A stretch of 64,000 nt of DNA from Sphingomonas morindae (GTDB lineage: Bacteria > Pseudomonadota > Alphaproteobacteria > Sphingomonadales > Sphingomonadaceae). The translations under genes were made by a program, and so were the position numbers. Location: positions 248,001 to 312,000 of the forward strand of contig NZ_CP084930.1 of NCBI RefSeq assembly GCF_023822065.1. The letters are read 5' to 3'. How positions within the stretch are numbered: the stretch's first letter is position 1; every line of letters begins with the position of its first letter. Below are positions 10,097 to 21,397 of the stretch, one piece after another. A model generated the notes under the pieces. The model was not told the origin of the DNA, ran no database searches, and saw nothing but the letters and a program-made list of their open reading frames with translations.

Positions 10097-10813
10097 ATGC
10101 GATTCCTCGAGACCTTCCACAGCGCGGCCTTTCTGGATTCGCTGATGAGCTATGCCAGCGCCTTCGCGCTCGGCACGCTGATCGGCGCCGAACGCCAATA
10201 TCGCCAGCGCACCGCCGGGCTGCGCACCAATGCGCTGGTGGCGCTGGGCGCGGCGGCCTTTGTCGATCTCGCCCAGCGCATCGCGGGCGATGCCGAGGCG
10301 GTGCGCGTGATCGCCTATGTCGTGTCCGGCATCGGCTTTCTCGGCGCCGGCGTGATCATGAAGGAAGGCATGAACGTGCGCGGCCTCAACACCGCCGCGA
10401 CGCTGTGGTGCTCGGGCGCGGTGGGCGCGGCGGCGGGCACCGACATGGCCGCCGAAGCCGCGCTGCTGACCTTCTTCGTCATCGCCGGCAATACGGTGCT
10501 GCGGCCGCTGGTGAATGCGATCAACCGCATCCCCGTGCGCGGCGCGACGGTGGAGGCGACCTATCGCGTCTCGCTCACCAGCGACGCCCAGCATGCCGAT
10601 CGCGTGCGCGATCTGCTGGTCGAGCGTCTGGAGGGCGCGCGCTACCCGGTCGCCGATGTCGTGCTCACGCCGCGCGGGGCGCAGGAGGTGGAGTTGGTGG
10701 CGACGCTCGTCTCCACCGCGATCGACGAGGCCGAGCTGGACCGCGCCACCGATGCGCTGCTCGCCGAGCTGGGCGTGCGCCACGCCACCTGGGAGGCGCA
10801 GACCCAGGACTGA
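10097..10813 (+). CDS. MgtC/SapB family membrane protein
   Basis: Inner-membrane protein of the MgtC/SapB family, whose members are linked to magnesium limitation, acid tolerance and regulation of ATP synthase. The 238-aa product has about five N-terminal hydrophobic segments. It carries the family signatures LGTLIGAERQ, GIGFLGAGVIMKEG and VRGLNTAATLW, followed by a soluble C-terminal domain (about 150-238) of the ACT-like type seen in MgtC. ATG 10097 is preferred over an in-frame GTG at 10067 because GGTGAGG lies 5-6 nt before it. It ends 25 bp from the convergent asd gene. No magnesium-sensing leader is evident. Confidence 0.85.
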   Translation: MRFLETFHSAAFLDSLMSYASAFALGTLIGAERQYRQRTAGLRTNALVALGAAAFVDLAQRIAGDAEAVRVIAYVVSGIGFLGAGVIMKEGMNVRGLNTAATLWCSGAVGAAAGTDMAAEAALLTFFVIAGNTVLRPLVNAINRIPVRGATVEATYRVSLTSDAQHADRVRDLLVERLEGARYPVADVVLTPRGAQEVELVATLVSTAIDEAELDRATDALLAELGVRHATWEAQTQD

Positions 10814-10838
10814 GCCCGCGCCGCCCGGTGGCCGGCGG

Positions 10839-11867
10839 TCAGGCCGCCTTCTTCAGGTGGCGGCGGCCGAGCAGCTCGGCGATCTGCACCGCGTTGAGCG
10901 CCGCGCCCTTGCGGAGATTGTCCGACACGCACCACAGCACGAGCCCGTTATCGACCGTGGGATCCTCGCGGACGCGGCTGACATAGGTGGCGAAATCGCC
11001 GACGCACTCGACCGGCGTGGTGTAGCCGCCATCCTCGCGCTTATCGACCAGCATGATGCCGGGCGCCTCGCGCAGGATCGCCTGCGCCTCCTCGGCCGAA
11101 ATCTCCTGCTCGAACTCGATCGAGATCGCCTCGGAATGGCCCACGAACACCGGCACCCGCACGCAGGTGGCGACGACCTTCACCTTGGGATCGAGGATCT
11201 TCTTGGTCTCCACCACCATCTTCCACTCTTCCTTGGTGAAGCCGTCATCAAGGAAGCTGTCGATATGGGGAATGACGTTGAAGGCGATCTGCTTGGTGAA
11301 CTTCTTGGGCTCGGCGGCATCGCCGACGAAGATGTTGCGGCTCTGCTCGAACAATTCGTCCATCCCCGCCTTGCCCGCGCCGGACACCGACTGGTAGGTG
11401 GACACCACCACCCGCTTGATCGTCGCGCGGTCGTGCAGCGGCTTCAGCGCCACCACCATCTGCGCGGTGGAGCAATTGGGATTGGCGATGATGTTCTTGC
11501 GGCGATACTGGTCGATATCCTGCGGGTTTACCTCGGGCACGATCAGCGGCACGTCCGGATCCATGCGGTAGAGCGAGCTGTTGTCGATGACGGTGCAGCC
11601 GGCGGCGGCGGCGATCGGCGCATATTTCTTCGTCGCCTCGGAGCCTATGGCGAACAGCGCCATATCCCAGCCCGTCCAGTCGAAATGCTCGATATTCTTG
11701 ATCGTCAGCATCCGGCCCGTATCGCCGAACTCGACCTGGTCGCCGGTCGAGCGCGAGGAGGCGAGCACCGCGATCTCGTCGATCGGGAATTCCCGCTCGG
11801 CCAGGATCGCGAGCATCTCGCGCCCAACATTGCCGGTGGCCCCCGCCACGACGACCCGATACCCCAT
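10839..11867 (-). CDS. asd: Aspartate-semialdehyde dehydrogenase
   Basis: NADPH-dependent reduction of aspartyl phosphate to aspartate semialdehyde, the branch point to lysine/diaminopimelate, threonine and methionine. The 342-aa product has the dinucleotide-binding N-terminus VVVAGATGNVGREML and the catalytic cysteine in NPNCSTAQ (Cys132). The start MGYRVVVAG is chosen over upstream in-frame starts because it gives the standard family N-terminus and has GGAG a few bases before. It is monocistronic as far as visible, 141 bp from the next leftward gene upstream. Confidence 0.95.
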   Translation of the reverse strand: MGYRVVVAGATGNVGREMLAILAEREFPIDEIAVLASSRSTGDQVEFGDTGRMLTIKNIEHFDWTGWDMALFAIGSEATKKYAPIAAAAGCTVIDNSSLYRMDPDVPLIVPEVNPQDIDQYRRKNIIANPNCSTAQMVVALKPLHDRATIKRVVVSTYQSVSGAGKAGMDELFEQSRNIFVGDAAEPKKFTKQIAFNVIPHIDSFLDDGFTKEEWKMVVETKKILDPKVKVVATCVRVPVFVGHSEAISIEFEQEISAEEAQAILREAPGIMLVDKREDGGYTTPVECVGDFATYVSRVREDPTVDNGLVLWCVSDNLRKGAALNAVQIAELLGRRHLKKAA

Positions 11868-12008
11868 CGATTCTACTCCAGCCTTCCAAAAGTTGCGCGC
11901 CGGCCTTAGGCGCGTTCCCGAATTTGTCAAAGTCGGGCCGCGATCCGCCGGATGCAAGCCCGCCGGCTGCGCGGAGGTCGCCGGATCGCGCCTCGCGCGG
12001 CGGCGCGG

Positions 12009-13340
12009 TCAGCGCGGACGATAGGTGGCCTCGAAGCGCACCGGCCGGCCATGCGCCTGGGCGGCAAGCTCGCCTTCCCACATCACCCGATGGCCGCGCA
12101 CGATCGTGCCCAGCGCCTTGCCCGTCAGCGTCATGCCGGTGAAGGGCGACCAGCCCGCGCGGCTGGCGAGCCAGCTCTCCTCCACCGTCCAGCGATGCGC
12201 GCGATCGACGATGGTGAAATCGGCGTCATAGCCGGGCACGATCCGGCCCTTGGTGACGAGCCCGAAGATGCGCTGCGGACCCGCCGAGGTGAGATCGATG
12301 AAGCGCTGCATCGTCAGCCGTCCGGCGGCGACATGATCGAGCATCAGCGGCACCAGCGTCTGCACGCCCGGCATGCCCGAGGGCGAGGCGGGATAGGCCT
12401 GCGCCTTTTCCGCCACCGTGTGCGGCGCATGATCCGAGCCGATCACATCGGGCACGCCCTGGCGCAGCCAGTGCCACAGCCCGTCGCGGTGCGCGCCGGA
12501 GCGGATCGGCGGGTTCATCTGAGCATAGGTGCCGAGCCGGGGATAGGCATCCTCGCCGGCCAGGGTGAGATGCTGCGGCGTCACCTCGCAGGTGGCGATA
12601 TCCTTGTTCTGGCCGAGAAATTCCAGCTCGGCCGGGGTGGTGACGTGGAGCACGTGGATGCGCCGCCCGGCCTCGCGCGCGAGCCGCACGATGCGGCGCG
12701 TGGCGAGCAGCGCGCTCTCATCGTCGCGCCAGACGGGATGGCTGGCGGGATCGCCGGGCACCCGCTCGTCGAGCCGCGCCTGCATGCGCGCCTCATCCTC
12801 GGCGTGGATGGCGACGCGGCGCGTGCCATGCGCCAGCACGCGCGCCAGCTCGGCATCGTCGGACACCAGCAGATCGCCGGTCGAGGCGCCCATGAACACC
12901 TTGATCCCGGCCGCGCCGTCCAGACGCTCCAGCGCGCCGAGTTCGGTGGCGTTGGCGGCGGTGGCGCCGACGTAGAAGGCGTGGTCGCACCACATGCGAT
13001 CGCGCGCCCGCGCCAGCTTGTGCGCCAGCGCCTCCGCCGAATCGGTGTTGGGCTTGGTGTTGGGCATCTCGAACACGGCGGTCACCCCGCCCAGCACGGC
13101 GGCGCGGCTGCCTGATTCGAGATCTTCCTTATGTTCCAGCCCCGGTTCGCGGAAATGGACCTGGCTGTCGATCACCCCCGGCAGCACATCCAGGCCCGTG
13201 CAATCGATCGTCTCGGCGCCGCTGAAGCCGCCGCCCAGCGCGACGATCCGGCCGTCGCGCACCGCGACATCGGTTTCGGCGGGGCCGGACGGCGTCCAGA
13301 CCGTGCCGTTGCGGAGGATCAGATCGAAGCTTTCGGCCAT
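12009..13340 (-). CDS. pyrC: Dihydroorotase-type cyclic amidohydrolase
   Basis: Probably converts N-carbamoyl-aspartate to dihydroorotate in pyrimidine synthesis. The 443-aa product is a class I-like zinc amidohydrolase. It has the metal motif DSQVHFREPG, a probable carboxylated-lysine site in GIKVFMG, His ligands at HVLHVTTP, and the fourth ligand Asp in GSDHAPH. NPPIRS and DHAPH favour dihydroorotase over allantoinase or hydantoinase, but these families intergrade. Length and motifs look intact. It is divergent from ygfZ with 53 bp between the starts and lacks a pyrB neighbour. Confidence 0.82.
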   Translation of the reverse strand: MAESFDLILRNGTVWTPSGPAETDVAVRDGRIVALGGGFSGAETIDCTGLDVLPGVIDSQVHFREPGLEHKEDLESGSRAAVLGGVTAVFEMPNTKPNTDSAEALAHKLARARDRMWCDHAFYVGATAANATELGALERLDGAAGIKVFMGASTGDLLVSDDAELARVLAHGTRRVAIHAEDEARMQARLDERVPGDPASHPVWRDDESALLATRRIVRLAREAGRRIHVLHVTTPAELEFLGQNKDIATCEVTPQHLTLAGEDAYPRLGTYAQMNPPIRSGAHRDGLWHWLRQGVPDVIGSDHAPHTVAEKAQAYPASPSGMPGVQTLVPLMLDHVAAGRLTMQRFIDLTSAGPQRIFGLVTKGRIVPGYDADFTIVDRAHRWTVEESWLASRAGWSPFTGMTLTGKALGTIVRGHRVMWEGELAAQAHGRPVRFEATYRPR

Positions 13341-13393
13341 GGCAACGCATCCTGAGACTTGGGGAACGCCTGTCCGCCTCCTACCTTGCCGGC

Positions 13394-14164
13394 ATGACCA
13401 CCGCCACCCCGCTCGCCGCCACCCAGCTTTGCGATCGCGCCCTGATCCGCCTCTCGGGCGATGATGTGCGCGGCTTTCTCCAGGGGCTTGTCACCAACGA
13501 TGTGCGCGCGCTGGAGGCCGGGCCGGTCGCGGCGGGGCTGCTCAGCGCGCAGGGCAAGGCGCTGTTCGATTTCCTGCTCTGGGCCGATGGCGCGGATGTG
13601 CTGATCGATTGCGAGGCGACGCAGGCCGAAGCGCTGACGCGGCGGCTGACGCTCTACCGGCTGCGCCGCGCGCTCACCATCGCGCCCGAGCCCGGGCTCG
13701 CGGTGCATTGGTCCGCCGCCCCCGATGGCCCGGGCCAGCCCGATCCGCGCCTCGCCGCGCTCGGCCGGCGCTGGCTCGCCGCCCCCGGCGGCGCGCCGGC
13801 GGATGCGGCGTGGCGCGCACACCGGCTCGGCCTCGGCGTCACCGAGGGCGTGGCCGAACTCGGCCAGGACAAGACCCTGTGGCTGGAAACCAATGCCGGC
13901 GCGCTGAACGGGGTGAGCTTCACCAAGGGCTGCTATGTCGGCCAGGAAAACACCGCCCGCATGAACTGGCGGCAGAAGGTGAACCGCCGGCTGGTGGTGG
14001 TGGCGTGCGGCGAGGATCCCGGCGAGGCGGCGCGCATCTGGTACCCCGCGCTCGGCCAGGCGGTGGCGCTGGTGCGGGTGGAACAGATCGCCACGGGGAT
14101 CGGCTGGGGCCGCATCGTCATGCCCGATTGGCTCGCCGCCGCGCTGGCCGAACCGGCGGCCTGA
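13394..14164 (+). CDS. ygfZ: Folate-binding protein YgfZ (iron-sulfur cluster repair)
   Basis: Tetrahydrofolate-dependent protein of the GcvT-like fold that supports maturation or repair of Fe-S enzymes. The 256-aa product contains the family signature KGCYVGQENTARM with its conserved cysteine, followed by the C-terminal barrel segment. It lies between dihydroorotase (divergent) and a small basic protein, and close to aconitase, itself a 4Fe-4S enzyme. GGAAC at 13363-13367 followed 16 nt later by CCTT vaguely resembles an EcfG-type promoter, but it would give an almost leaderless message, so I do not call it. Confidence 0.9.
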   Translation: MTTATPLAATQLCDRALIRLSGDDVRGFLQGLVTNDVRALEAGPVAAGLLSAQGKALFDFLLWADGADVLIDCEATQAEALTRRLTLYRLRRALTIAPEPGLAVHWSAAPDGPGQPDPRLAALGRRWLAAPGGAPADAAWRAHRLGLGVTEGVAELGQDKTLWLETNAGALNGVSFTKGCYVGQENTARMNWRQKVNRRLVVVACGEDPGEAARIWYPALGQAVALVRVEQIATGIGWGRIVMPDWLAAALAEPAA

Positions 14165-14176
14165 CTCGCGCGTTCA

Positions 14177-14197
14177 GCGGGCCGGAAGGAGGCCCGC
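14177..14197 (+). promoter_or_regulatory. Hairpin presenting the Shine-Dalgarno of the next gene
   Basis: A perfect 7-bp GC stem (GCGGGCC at 14177-14183, GGCCCGC at 14191-14197) closes a GGAAGGA loop and ends one base before the ATG at 14199. The ribosome-binding sequence thus sits in the loop and 3' arm, so folding could modulate initiation. It might instead be a remnant of a ygfZ terminator, but no U-tract follows. Confidence 0.45.
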
Positions 14198-14198
14198 C

Positions 14199-14693
14199 AT
14201 GGCAGAAACGGCCGAGCATGACGATCCCGCGCTGTGGGCGCGCGTGAAGGAGGCGGTGACCAAAGGCGACAAGGGCGGCAAGCCCGGCCAATGGTCCGCG
14301 CGCAAGGCGCAGCTCGCCACCGTCGAATATAAGAAGCAGGGCGGCGGCTATGTCGGGCCGAAAACCGCCGACAATGCGCTCCAGCAATGGAGCGACGAGC
14401 AATGGGGCACCAAATCCGGCCGTAAAAGCGGCGAGACGCATGAGCGCTACCTGCCGCGCCGCGCGCGCGAGGCGTTGAGCGACGAAGCCTATCGCCGCAC
14501 CAGCGCCAAGAAAAAGGCCGATGACGCCGCGGGCCGGCAATATTCCGCCCAGCCCGAGGATATCGCCAAGGCCACCGCGCCCTATCGCGATGGCACCAGC
14601 AAGGCCGATCTCTACGCCCGCGCCCGGCAGCGCGGGATCAAGGGACGCTCCAGGATGAGCAAGGCCGAACTCGCCCGCGCGCTCGCGGGCTGA
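14199..14693 (+). CDS. Small basic protein, DUF5872-like
   Basis: Function unknown. The 164-aa, Lys/Arg/Ala-rich product has a central conserved-looking block (GQWSARKAQLATVEYKKQGG, then GTKSGRKSGETHERYLPRR) that I associate with DUF5872. Its C-terminal part (SKADLYARARQRGIKGRSRM, then SKAELARAL) looks like a SAP or Rho-N type helix-extended-helix nucleic-acid-binding motif. There is no signal peptide or membrane segment. A nucleic-acid-associated role is inference from charge and the C-terminal motif. It lies 34 bp after ygfZ and is convergent with acnA. Confidence 0.75.
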   Translation: MAETAEHDDPALWARVKEAVTKGDKGGKPGQWSARKAQLATVEYKKQGGGYVGPKTADNALQQWSDEQWGTKSGRKSGETHERYLPRRAREALSDEAYRRTSAKKKADDAAGRQYSAQPEDIAKATAPYRDGTSKADLYARARQRGIKGRSRMSKAELARALAG

Positions 14694-14700
14694 CGCTCCG

Positions 14701-14732
14701 CCCCGCCCCCGCGACGGGCGCGGGGCGCGGGG
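14701..14732. terminator. GC-rich stem-loop between convergent genes
   Basis: Arms 14701-14713 and 14719-14732 pair with a single-base bulge around a 5-nt loop. It lies in the 51-bp gap between the DUF5872-like gene and acnA, and could end transcription from both sides. There is no clear U-tract in either direction, so it may be a simple barrier or a Rho-assisted end. Confidence 0.4.
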
Positions 14733-14744
14733 CGCCGCGCCGCC

Positions 14745-17423
<2,679 letters not shown>

Positions 17424-17511
17424 GGCTGGTTCCTTCGCTGTATGCGGGATGGGGGAGTCGGCGGCCGTGTAGCAACTGGGGGGGCAGGCGAAAAGGCTGT
17501 GCGACAGGATT

Positions 17512-17539
17512 TGGCGGCGCGCGTCCGAGCGGCTATGGC
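17512..17539 (+). promoter_or_regulatory. Possible promoter of the DUF3297 gene
   Basis: TTGGCG (17512-17517) and TATGGC (17534-17539) are separated by 16 bp, an acceptable vegetative-type arrangement with a weak -10. It would start transcription about 35 bp before the ATG at 17579. This is a pattern match only. Confidence 0.25.
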
Positions 17540-17578
17540 GCGCCGGCCAAACCTCCTGTCCAGCCATCGGAAGAGATC

Positions 17579-17890
17579 ATGACCGACACGCCCCCCGATC
17601 GCCTCTCCGTCAATCCGCGCAGCCCCTATCATGATGCCGAGGCGCTCGCGCGGGGCGTCGGCATCCGCCTCAACGGCGTCGAGAAGACGACGGTCGAGGA
17701 ATATTGCGTCAGCGAAGGCTGGGTACGCGTCGCCGCCGGCCGCTCGCTCGATCGCAAGGGCAATCCGATGACGCTCAAGCTGCAGGGCAAGGTCGAGCCC
17801 TATTTCGAGCGGCCCGCCGCCGGCGCCGAGGCGGCGCCCGAGGCCCCCGCGTCCGCCGCCGCCCCCGCCGCCCCCGCCGCCGACGAATAG
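17579..17890 (+). CDS. DUF3297 family protein
   Basis: Conserved proteobacterial protein of unknown function. The 103-aa product has the compact DUF3297 core in residues 1-80: DRLSVNPRSPYHDAE, GVGIRLNGVEKTTVEEYCVS, EGWVRVAAG, GNPMTLKLQG and EPYFERP. It continues into an Ala/Pro/Glu-rich tail of about 23 residues that looks disordered. GGAAGAG lies 5 nt before the ATG. It is divergent from acnA. No motif suggests an enzyme. Confidence 0.88.
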   Translation: MTDTPPDRLSVNPRSPYHDAEALARGVGIRLNGVEKTTVEEYCVSEGWVRVAAGRSLDRKGNPMTLKLQGKVEPYFERPAAGAEAAPEAPASAAAPAAPAADE

Positions 17891-17955
17891 GGTCACGCCA
17901 TCCCCAACGTCGCGCCGCTGCGCGACTCGGGCGGCCATGCTATGCTTCCACCCGA

Positions 17956-17982
17956 CGCCCCCGGCCATTTGGACCGGGGGCG
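17956..17982 (+). other. 9-bp perfect stem-loop before a tiny ORF
   Basis: CGCCCCCGG (17956-17964) and CCGGGGGCG (17974-17982) form a perfect 9-bp stem with a 9-nt loop. It starts 66 bp after the DUF3297 stop and ends 2 bp before the GAGAGGAGG that serves the 37-aa ORF. With no U-tract it could be a weak terminator or a leader structure of the small gene. Confidence 0.45.
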
Positions 17983-17998
17983 CGGAGAGGAGGCCGTC

Positions 17999-18112
17999 AT
18001 GGACAGGCTGCGCCCCGAAATCGCCCGATCGGACGCCGGGCTGCTGGCGCTGATCAGCGCCGGATCGATGCTGATCTGCGCGGGTACGATCGCGCTGCTT
18101 GTGGGCTTCTGA
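17999..18112 (+). CDS. 37-aa single-pass membrane peptide
   Basis: Unrecognised small ORF. GAGAGGAGG (17985-17993) is a near-ideal ribosome-binding site 5 nt before ATG 17999. The product has a charged start (MDRLRPEIARSDAG) and one hydrophobic helix, LLALISAGSMLICAGTIALL, then VGF, so it is predicted to sit in the inner membrane. It ends 52 bp from the convergent TonB-receptor gene. The strong Shine-Dalgarno and the clean amphipathic/TM layout argue for a real gene. The function is unknown. Confidence 0.6.
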   Translation: MDRLRPEIARSDAGLLALISAGSMLICAGTIALLVGF

Positions 18113-18120
18113 CGCCGGGC

Positions 18121-18158
18121 GCGGGACGCGGACGGCCGTACAGGCCGCCGCGCCCCGC
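18121..18158. terminator. Long stem-loop between convergent genes
   Basis: The arms 18121-18137 and 18143-18158 pair over about 15 bp, with one A/C mismatch and one bulged A, around a GTACA loop. It fills the gap between the 37-aa ORF (stop 18112) and the TonB-receptor stop (18165). This is the position expected for a shared bidirectional terminator, though no U-tract is seen. Confidence 0.45.
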
Positions 18159-18164
18159 CGCGGA

Positions 18165-20693
18165 TCAGAACTTCACGTCGATGCGGCCATAATAATAGCC
18201 GCCATTGATGCCATAGGGCCCGTGCGTGTAGGGCGCGCCGCCCACCAGCGTGTCGCCCGAGAGCACGCCGTCCTGATCGAAGCGCACCTTTTCGGGCTGT
18301 TTGTCGAAGAGGTTGTTCGCGCCGACCGCGAGCGTGATCCGCTCCGTCAGGTGATAGTCCAGCTCGAGATCGGTGAGCGCCGCCGGCTTGACGCGGCTAT
18401 AGGCATAGCTGGTCGCCGCCAGCGGATCATTGTCGTTGTAGAGCAAAGCCACCGACTGGCTGTAATAGGTTTCCCGCGCGACCAGGTTGAAGGCGCCGAG
18501 CGACCAATTGACGCCGCCGATCACCTTCCAGCGCGGCAAGGTGGTGGTGAGGAAGCTGTAGGTCTGCGGGTTGAACAATTCATCGGCGGGCACGATCGCG
18601 GTCCCGGCACCGGCGCGGGTGATGCGGGTCTTGTTGTAGGCGCCCGACAGAGTGAAGACGGCCTTGCCGAAGCGATCGAAATCGGCGTTGTAGCTCGCCA
18701 CCAGATCGATGCCGCGCGTCCGCGTGGTCGGACCGTTGACGAAGGCGGAGACGAAGCTCGGCAGCCCCGGCTCCAGCACCACGCCCGCCGCCGCGATCGC
18801 GCGGGTGACGGGATCATTGGCGTTGCTGGTGTCCGCCGCGAGCGATCCGCTGCCGACGATGCGGTTGCGGATGCGGATCTGATAGGCGTCGATCGTCACC
18901 GTCAGCCGCGAGGTCGGCCGCAGCACCAGGCCGGCGCTGTAGTTGCGCGAGGTTTCCGGCTTGAGATTTTGGATCCCCAGCACCTTGGCGGCGGCGGAAT
19001 TGGCCGCGAGCTGGGCGGTGGCCGATGTCGGCGAGACGTTGACGGCGGTGTACCATTCCTCCGCCAGCGTCGGCGCGCGAAAGCCGGTGGAGGCGGTGCC
19101 GCGCACCGCGATCGCCGGGGTGAAGTCATAGCGGCCGGTCGCCTTCCAGGTCGTCTTGTGGCCGAAATCGCTATAATCCTCGTAGCGCACCGCGCCGTCC
19201 AGCTTGAGGCCCTCGACCGGCGTCAGCGCGACATCGCCATAGATGGCGTAATTGTGCCGGGCATGGCGGCCGGCGGCGAGCGGGTTGAAGCCGGGAAAGG
19301 ATTGCGCCCCGGTGCCGTAATAGGAATTGGGTTCGCCGCCGCCGATGGTGTAGCTGTTGTTGCGATATTCGCCGCCCGCCGCGAGCGTGGCGATGCTGCC
19401 GATCTCGCGGCTGACATCGAGATTGAACACCGTCTCGGCTGCGCGATAGAAGCCGTCGTAGAAATCCGACTGATCATTATGGGTATCGACGTACAGCGAT
19501 TTGTTGATCGAGTTGAGCGTCTTGATCTTGGCGCGATCGGCGCCGTAGCTGCCGCTCAGATCCCAGTGGAAGCCGGCGAGATCGCCCTTCAACCCGCCGG
19601 TGAACTGATAATCAAGCTCGCGCACGGCTTCCTGCGGCTCGAAGCCTTGCGGGCGCGGCACCAGCGCGTCGGGTGCGCCATAGGTGCCCGCGACGAACAG
19701 GCCGGTCGCCGGATCGATCGTCGACGAACCGACCACGCGGTCGGGGAGGCGGACATTCTCGTAGGATTCGGCCTTGCGGAAGCCGATCGTGCCGAAGGTG
19801 TAGAATTGCACGCTGTCGGCGAGGTCATAGCCGGCATTGTAGGATCCCACGCCGAATTTGGAGCGCGCGTCGCCGACGATATAGTTGATGTTGGGCCAGC
19901 CCGGCATCGCGCGATAGGCCGCCGCGAGCGTGGGGTTGACGGTGGCGGGCACGTCGCCCGTGGCCGGATCATAGACGCGGGTGTCGTATTGTCCGCGGTT
20001 CGAGAAATTGTGATAGCGGTAGAAGCCGGTGAAGTTCACGAAGCCCCGGTCGTTGGACCAGCCATAGTTCAGGCTGGTGGAATAGGTCTCGCCGTCGCCC
20101 TTGTAATATTGGCCGCCGGTGGCGGTGAAGGTGCCGCCATCCTTGTGCTTGAGCAGGATGTTGATGACGCCGGCGATCGCGTCGGAACCATATTGGGCGG
20201 CGGCGCCGTCTTCCAGCACCTCGATATGATCGATCGCATTGGGCGTGATATAGTCCAGATCGGGCGCCGCGCCGCCCTGGAACGCGCTCGCCAGCACCTG
20301 CAGATTGGAGGTGCCGTGCCGCCGCTTGCCGTTCACCAGCACCAGCGTCTCGTTGGGGTTGAGCCCGCGCAGCGATGCCGACAGCGTGAGATTGGCGGTA
20401 TCGCCGCCAAAGCCCTGCGCCGTGAAGGACGGCACCAGCTGCGTCAGCACCTGGTTGAGATTGGGCTGGCCGACATGGCTGATCGCATCGGCCCCGACCA
20501 GCTTGATCGGCGCGGCGCTCTCGGCGACGGTGATGCCGCTGGCGCGCGTGCCCGTCACGATGATGTCGGATTGCTCGTCCACGCCGCCCGGCGCCTCGGG
20601 CGCCGCGCCGGGCGGGGACTGGCCAAAGGCCGCCGTGCTGCTGGCCAGCGCGACCACGAGCGCAATTCGTACAAGAGATGGAACGTTCGTCAT
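18165..20693 (-). CDS. TonB-dependent receptor
   Basis: Outer-membrane 22-stranded gated channel that imports a bulky nutrient using TonB/ExbBD energy. The 842-aa product has a signal peptide (ending near AAFGQ), a plug domain (about 40-165: SDIIVTGTRASG as probable TonB-box region, TLVLVNGKRR, IEVLEDGAAAQYGSDAIAG) and a beta-barrel ending in the aromatic residue of RIDVKF, as BamA substrates require. GGGGGGAGG precedes ATG 20693. No adjacent TonB, sigma/anti-sigma or catabolic gene identifies the ligand; sphingomonads carry many such receptors for glycans, siderophores and aromatics. Confidence 0.92.
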   Translation of the reverse strand: MTNVPSLVRIALVVALASSTAAFGQSPPGAAPEAPGGVDEQSDIIVTGTRASGITVAESAAPIKLVGADAISHVGQPNLNQVLTQLVPSFTAQGFGGDTANLTLSASLRGLNPNETLVLVNGKRRHGTSNLQVLASAFQGGAAPDLDYITPNAIDHIEVLEDGAAAQYGSDAIAGVINILLKHKDGGTFTATGGQYYKGDGETYSTSLNYGWSNDRGFVNFTGFYRYHNFSNRGQYDTRVYDPATGDVPATVNPTLAAAYRAMPGWPNINYIVGDARSKFGVGSYNAGYDLADSVQFYTFGTIGFRKAESYENVRLPDRVVGSSTIDPATGLFVAGTYGAPDALVPRPQGFEPQEAVRELDYQFTGGLKGDLAGFHWDLSGSYGADRAKIKTLNSINKSLYVDTHNDQSDFYDGFYRAAETVFNLDVSREIGSIATLAAGGEYRNNSYTIGGGEPNSYYGTGAQSFPGFNPLAAGRHARHNYAIYGDVALTPVEGLKLDGAVRYEDYSDFGHKTTWKATGRYDFTPAIAVRGTASTGFRAPTLAEEWYTAVNVSPTSATAQLAANSAAAKVLGIQNLKPETSRNYSAGLVLRPTSRLTVTIDAYQIRIRNRIVGSGSLAADTSNANDPVTRAIAAAGVVLEPGLPSFVSAFVNGPTTRTRGIDLVASYNADFDRFGKAVFTLSGAYNKTRITRAGAGTAIVPADELFNPQTYSFLTTTLPRWKVIGGVNWSLGAFNLVARETYYSQSVALLYNDNDPLAATSYAYSRVKPAALTDLELDYHLTERITLAVGANNLFDKQPEKVRFDQDGVLSGDTLVGGAPYTHGPYGINGGYYYGRIDVKF

Positions 20694-20861
20694 GGAGCCT
20701 CCCCCCTGTTGAGGCCTCCAGCATCTTCCCTGTTCGCGAGTCTAGCGCTCGCCATTCCCCTGTGATGACGACACCAAGCCAGTATTCATCGCTTGCGGAA
20801 GTGCCCATGGCACCCGCCTCTACTATCCCGGTACGGGCCTTCACCTGGTTGTTACACTTTG

Positions 20862-20891
20862 ATGCTAGGAAGATGACGCATTGAATCACAA
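20862..20891 (-). promoter_or_regulatory. Probable promoter of the TonB-receptor gene
   Basis: On the minus strand TTGTGA (-35, 20891-20886) and TAGCAT (-10, 20867-20862) are separated by 18 bp in an AT-richer patch. Transcription would begin about 20855, leaving a leader of roughly 160 nt. The palindrome GAATC-ACAA-GATTC (20883-20896) overlaps the -35 and could be an operator. Matches are 4 of 6 in each hexamer, so the call is tentative. Confidence 0.35.
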
Positions 20892-21397
20892 GATTCTTTT
20901 ACGGCCTCTACATCACTTCTTTCGTACTGTGTCGCCTGCGCAACAGAAAGGGCGTGAATGCGCACCCGCGCCGCGCACAGCGGCCGCACGCCACCGGCCG
21001 CGCGACGCACAAGCCGCGCGGGAAGAGAACAAGGACAAGGGAAAGCGAGACGCGATCGGGCGCGCGCGGCTCACCGCCGCGTGGCCAGGGCAGGATCGGA
21101 GCCGTACCGATCGTGCAAGACGGGTGCCTCCTCGAGCGCCGGCCCCCATGACCGGCGGCCCTTTCGGCGCCCTCCCCCCGTCTTGACTCGCGAGCCTTAT
21201 GACTCCGGTGAGTCCATTATGACGGTTTTGTGAGCGACTCGCGTAATCTTCTGCAAGTGCGAAAGCTGCATCTGCGAAGAATCGGTTGCGGCCCCGATCC
21301 GTAGCGGCGCGAGGGGGGATGATGCGACGCCCCGGACCGAGGTTGGATCGCGTCCTGACAGCCGCTTCCCAGCCGGTCCAGTATGGATTCCGGCGAT

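Noticed and set aside
12009-13340. Allantoinase or hydantoinase instead of dihydroorotase
   Set aside because: The NPPIRS and SDHAPH motifs fit dihydroorotase better, and no purine-catabolism neighbour is present. The alternative is not fully excluded.
13363-13387. EcfG-like promoter GGAAC-N16-CCTT before ygfZ
   Set aside because: The -10 lies 6 bp from the ATG, so it would produce an almost leaderless transcript, and the -10 match is weaker.
18099-20765. An 888-codon open frame antisense to the TonB receptor
   Set aside because: Same artefact. The sense frame has a signal peptide, plug and C-terminal Phe, while the antisense has none of these.
20881-21186. A 101-codon frame in the gap beside the TonB receptor
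   Set aside because: Its middle and end are Arg/Pro-rich, there is no Shine-Dalgarno, and it starts inside the probable TonB-receptor promoter.
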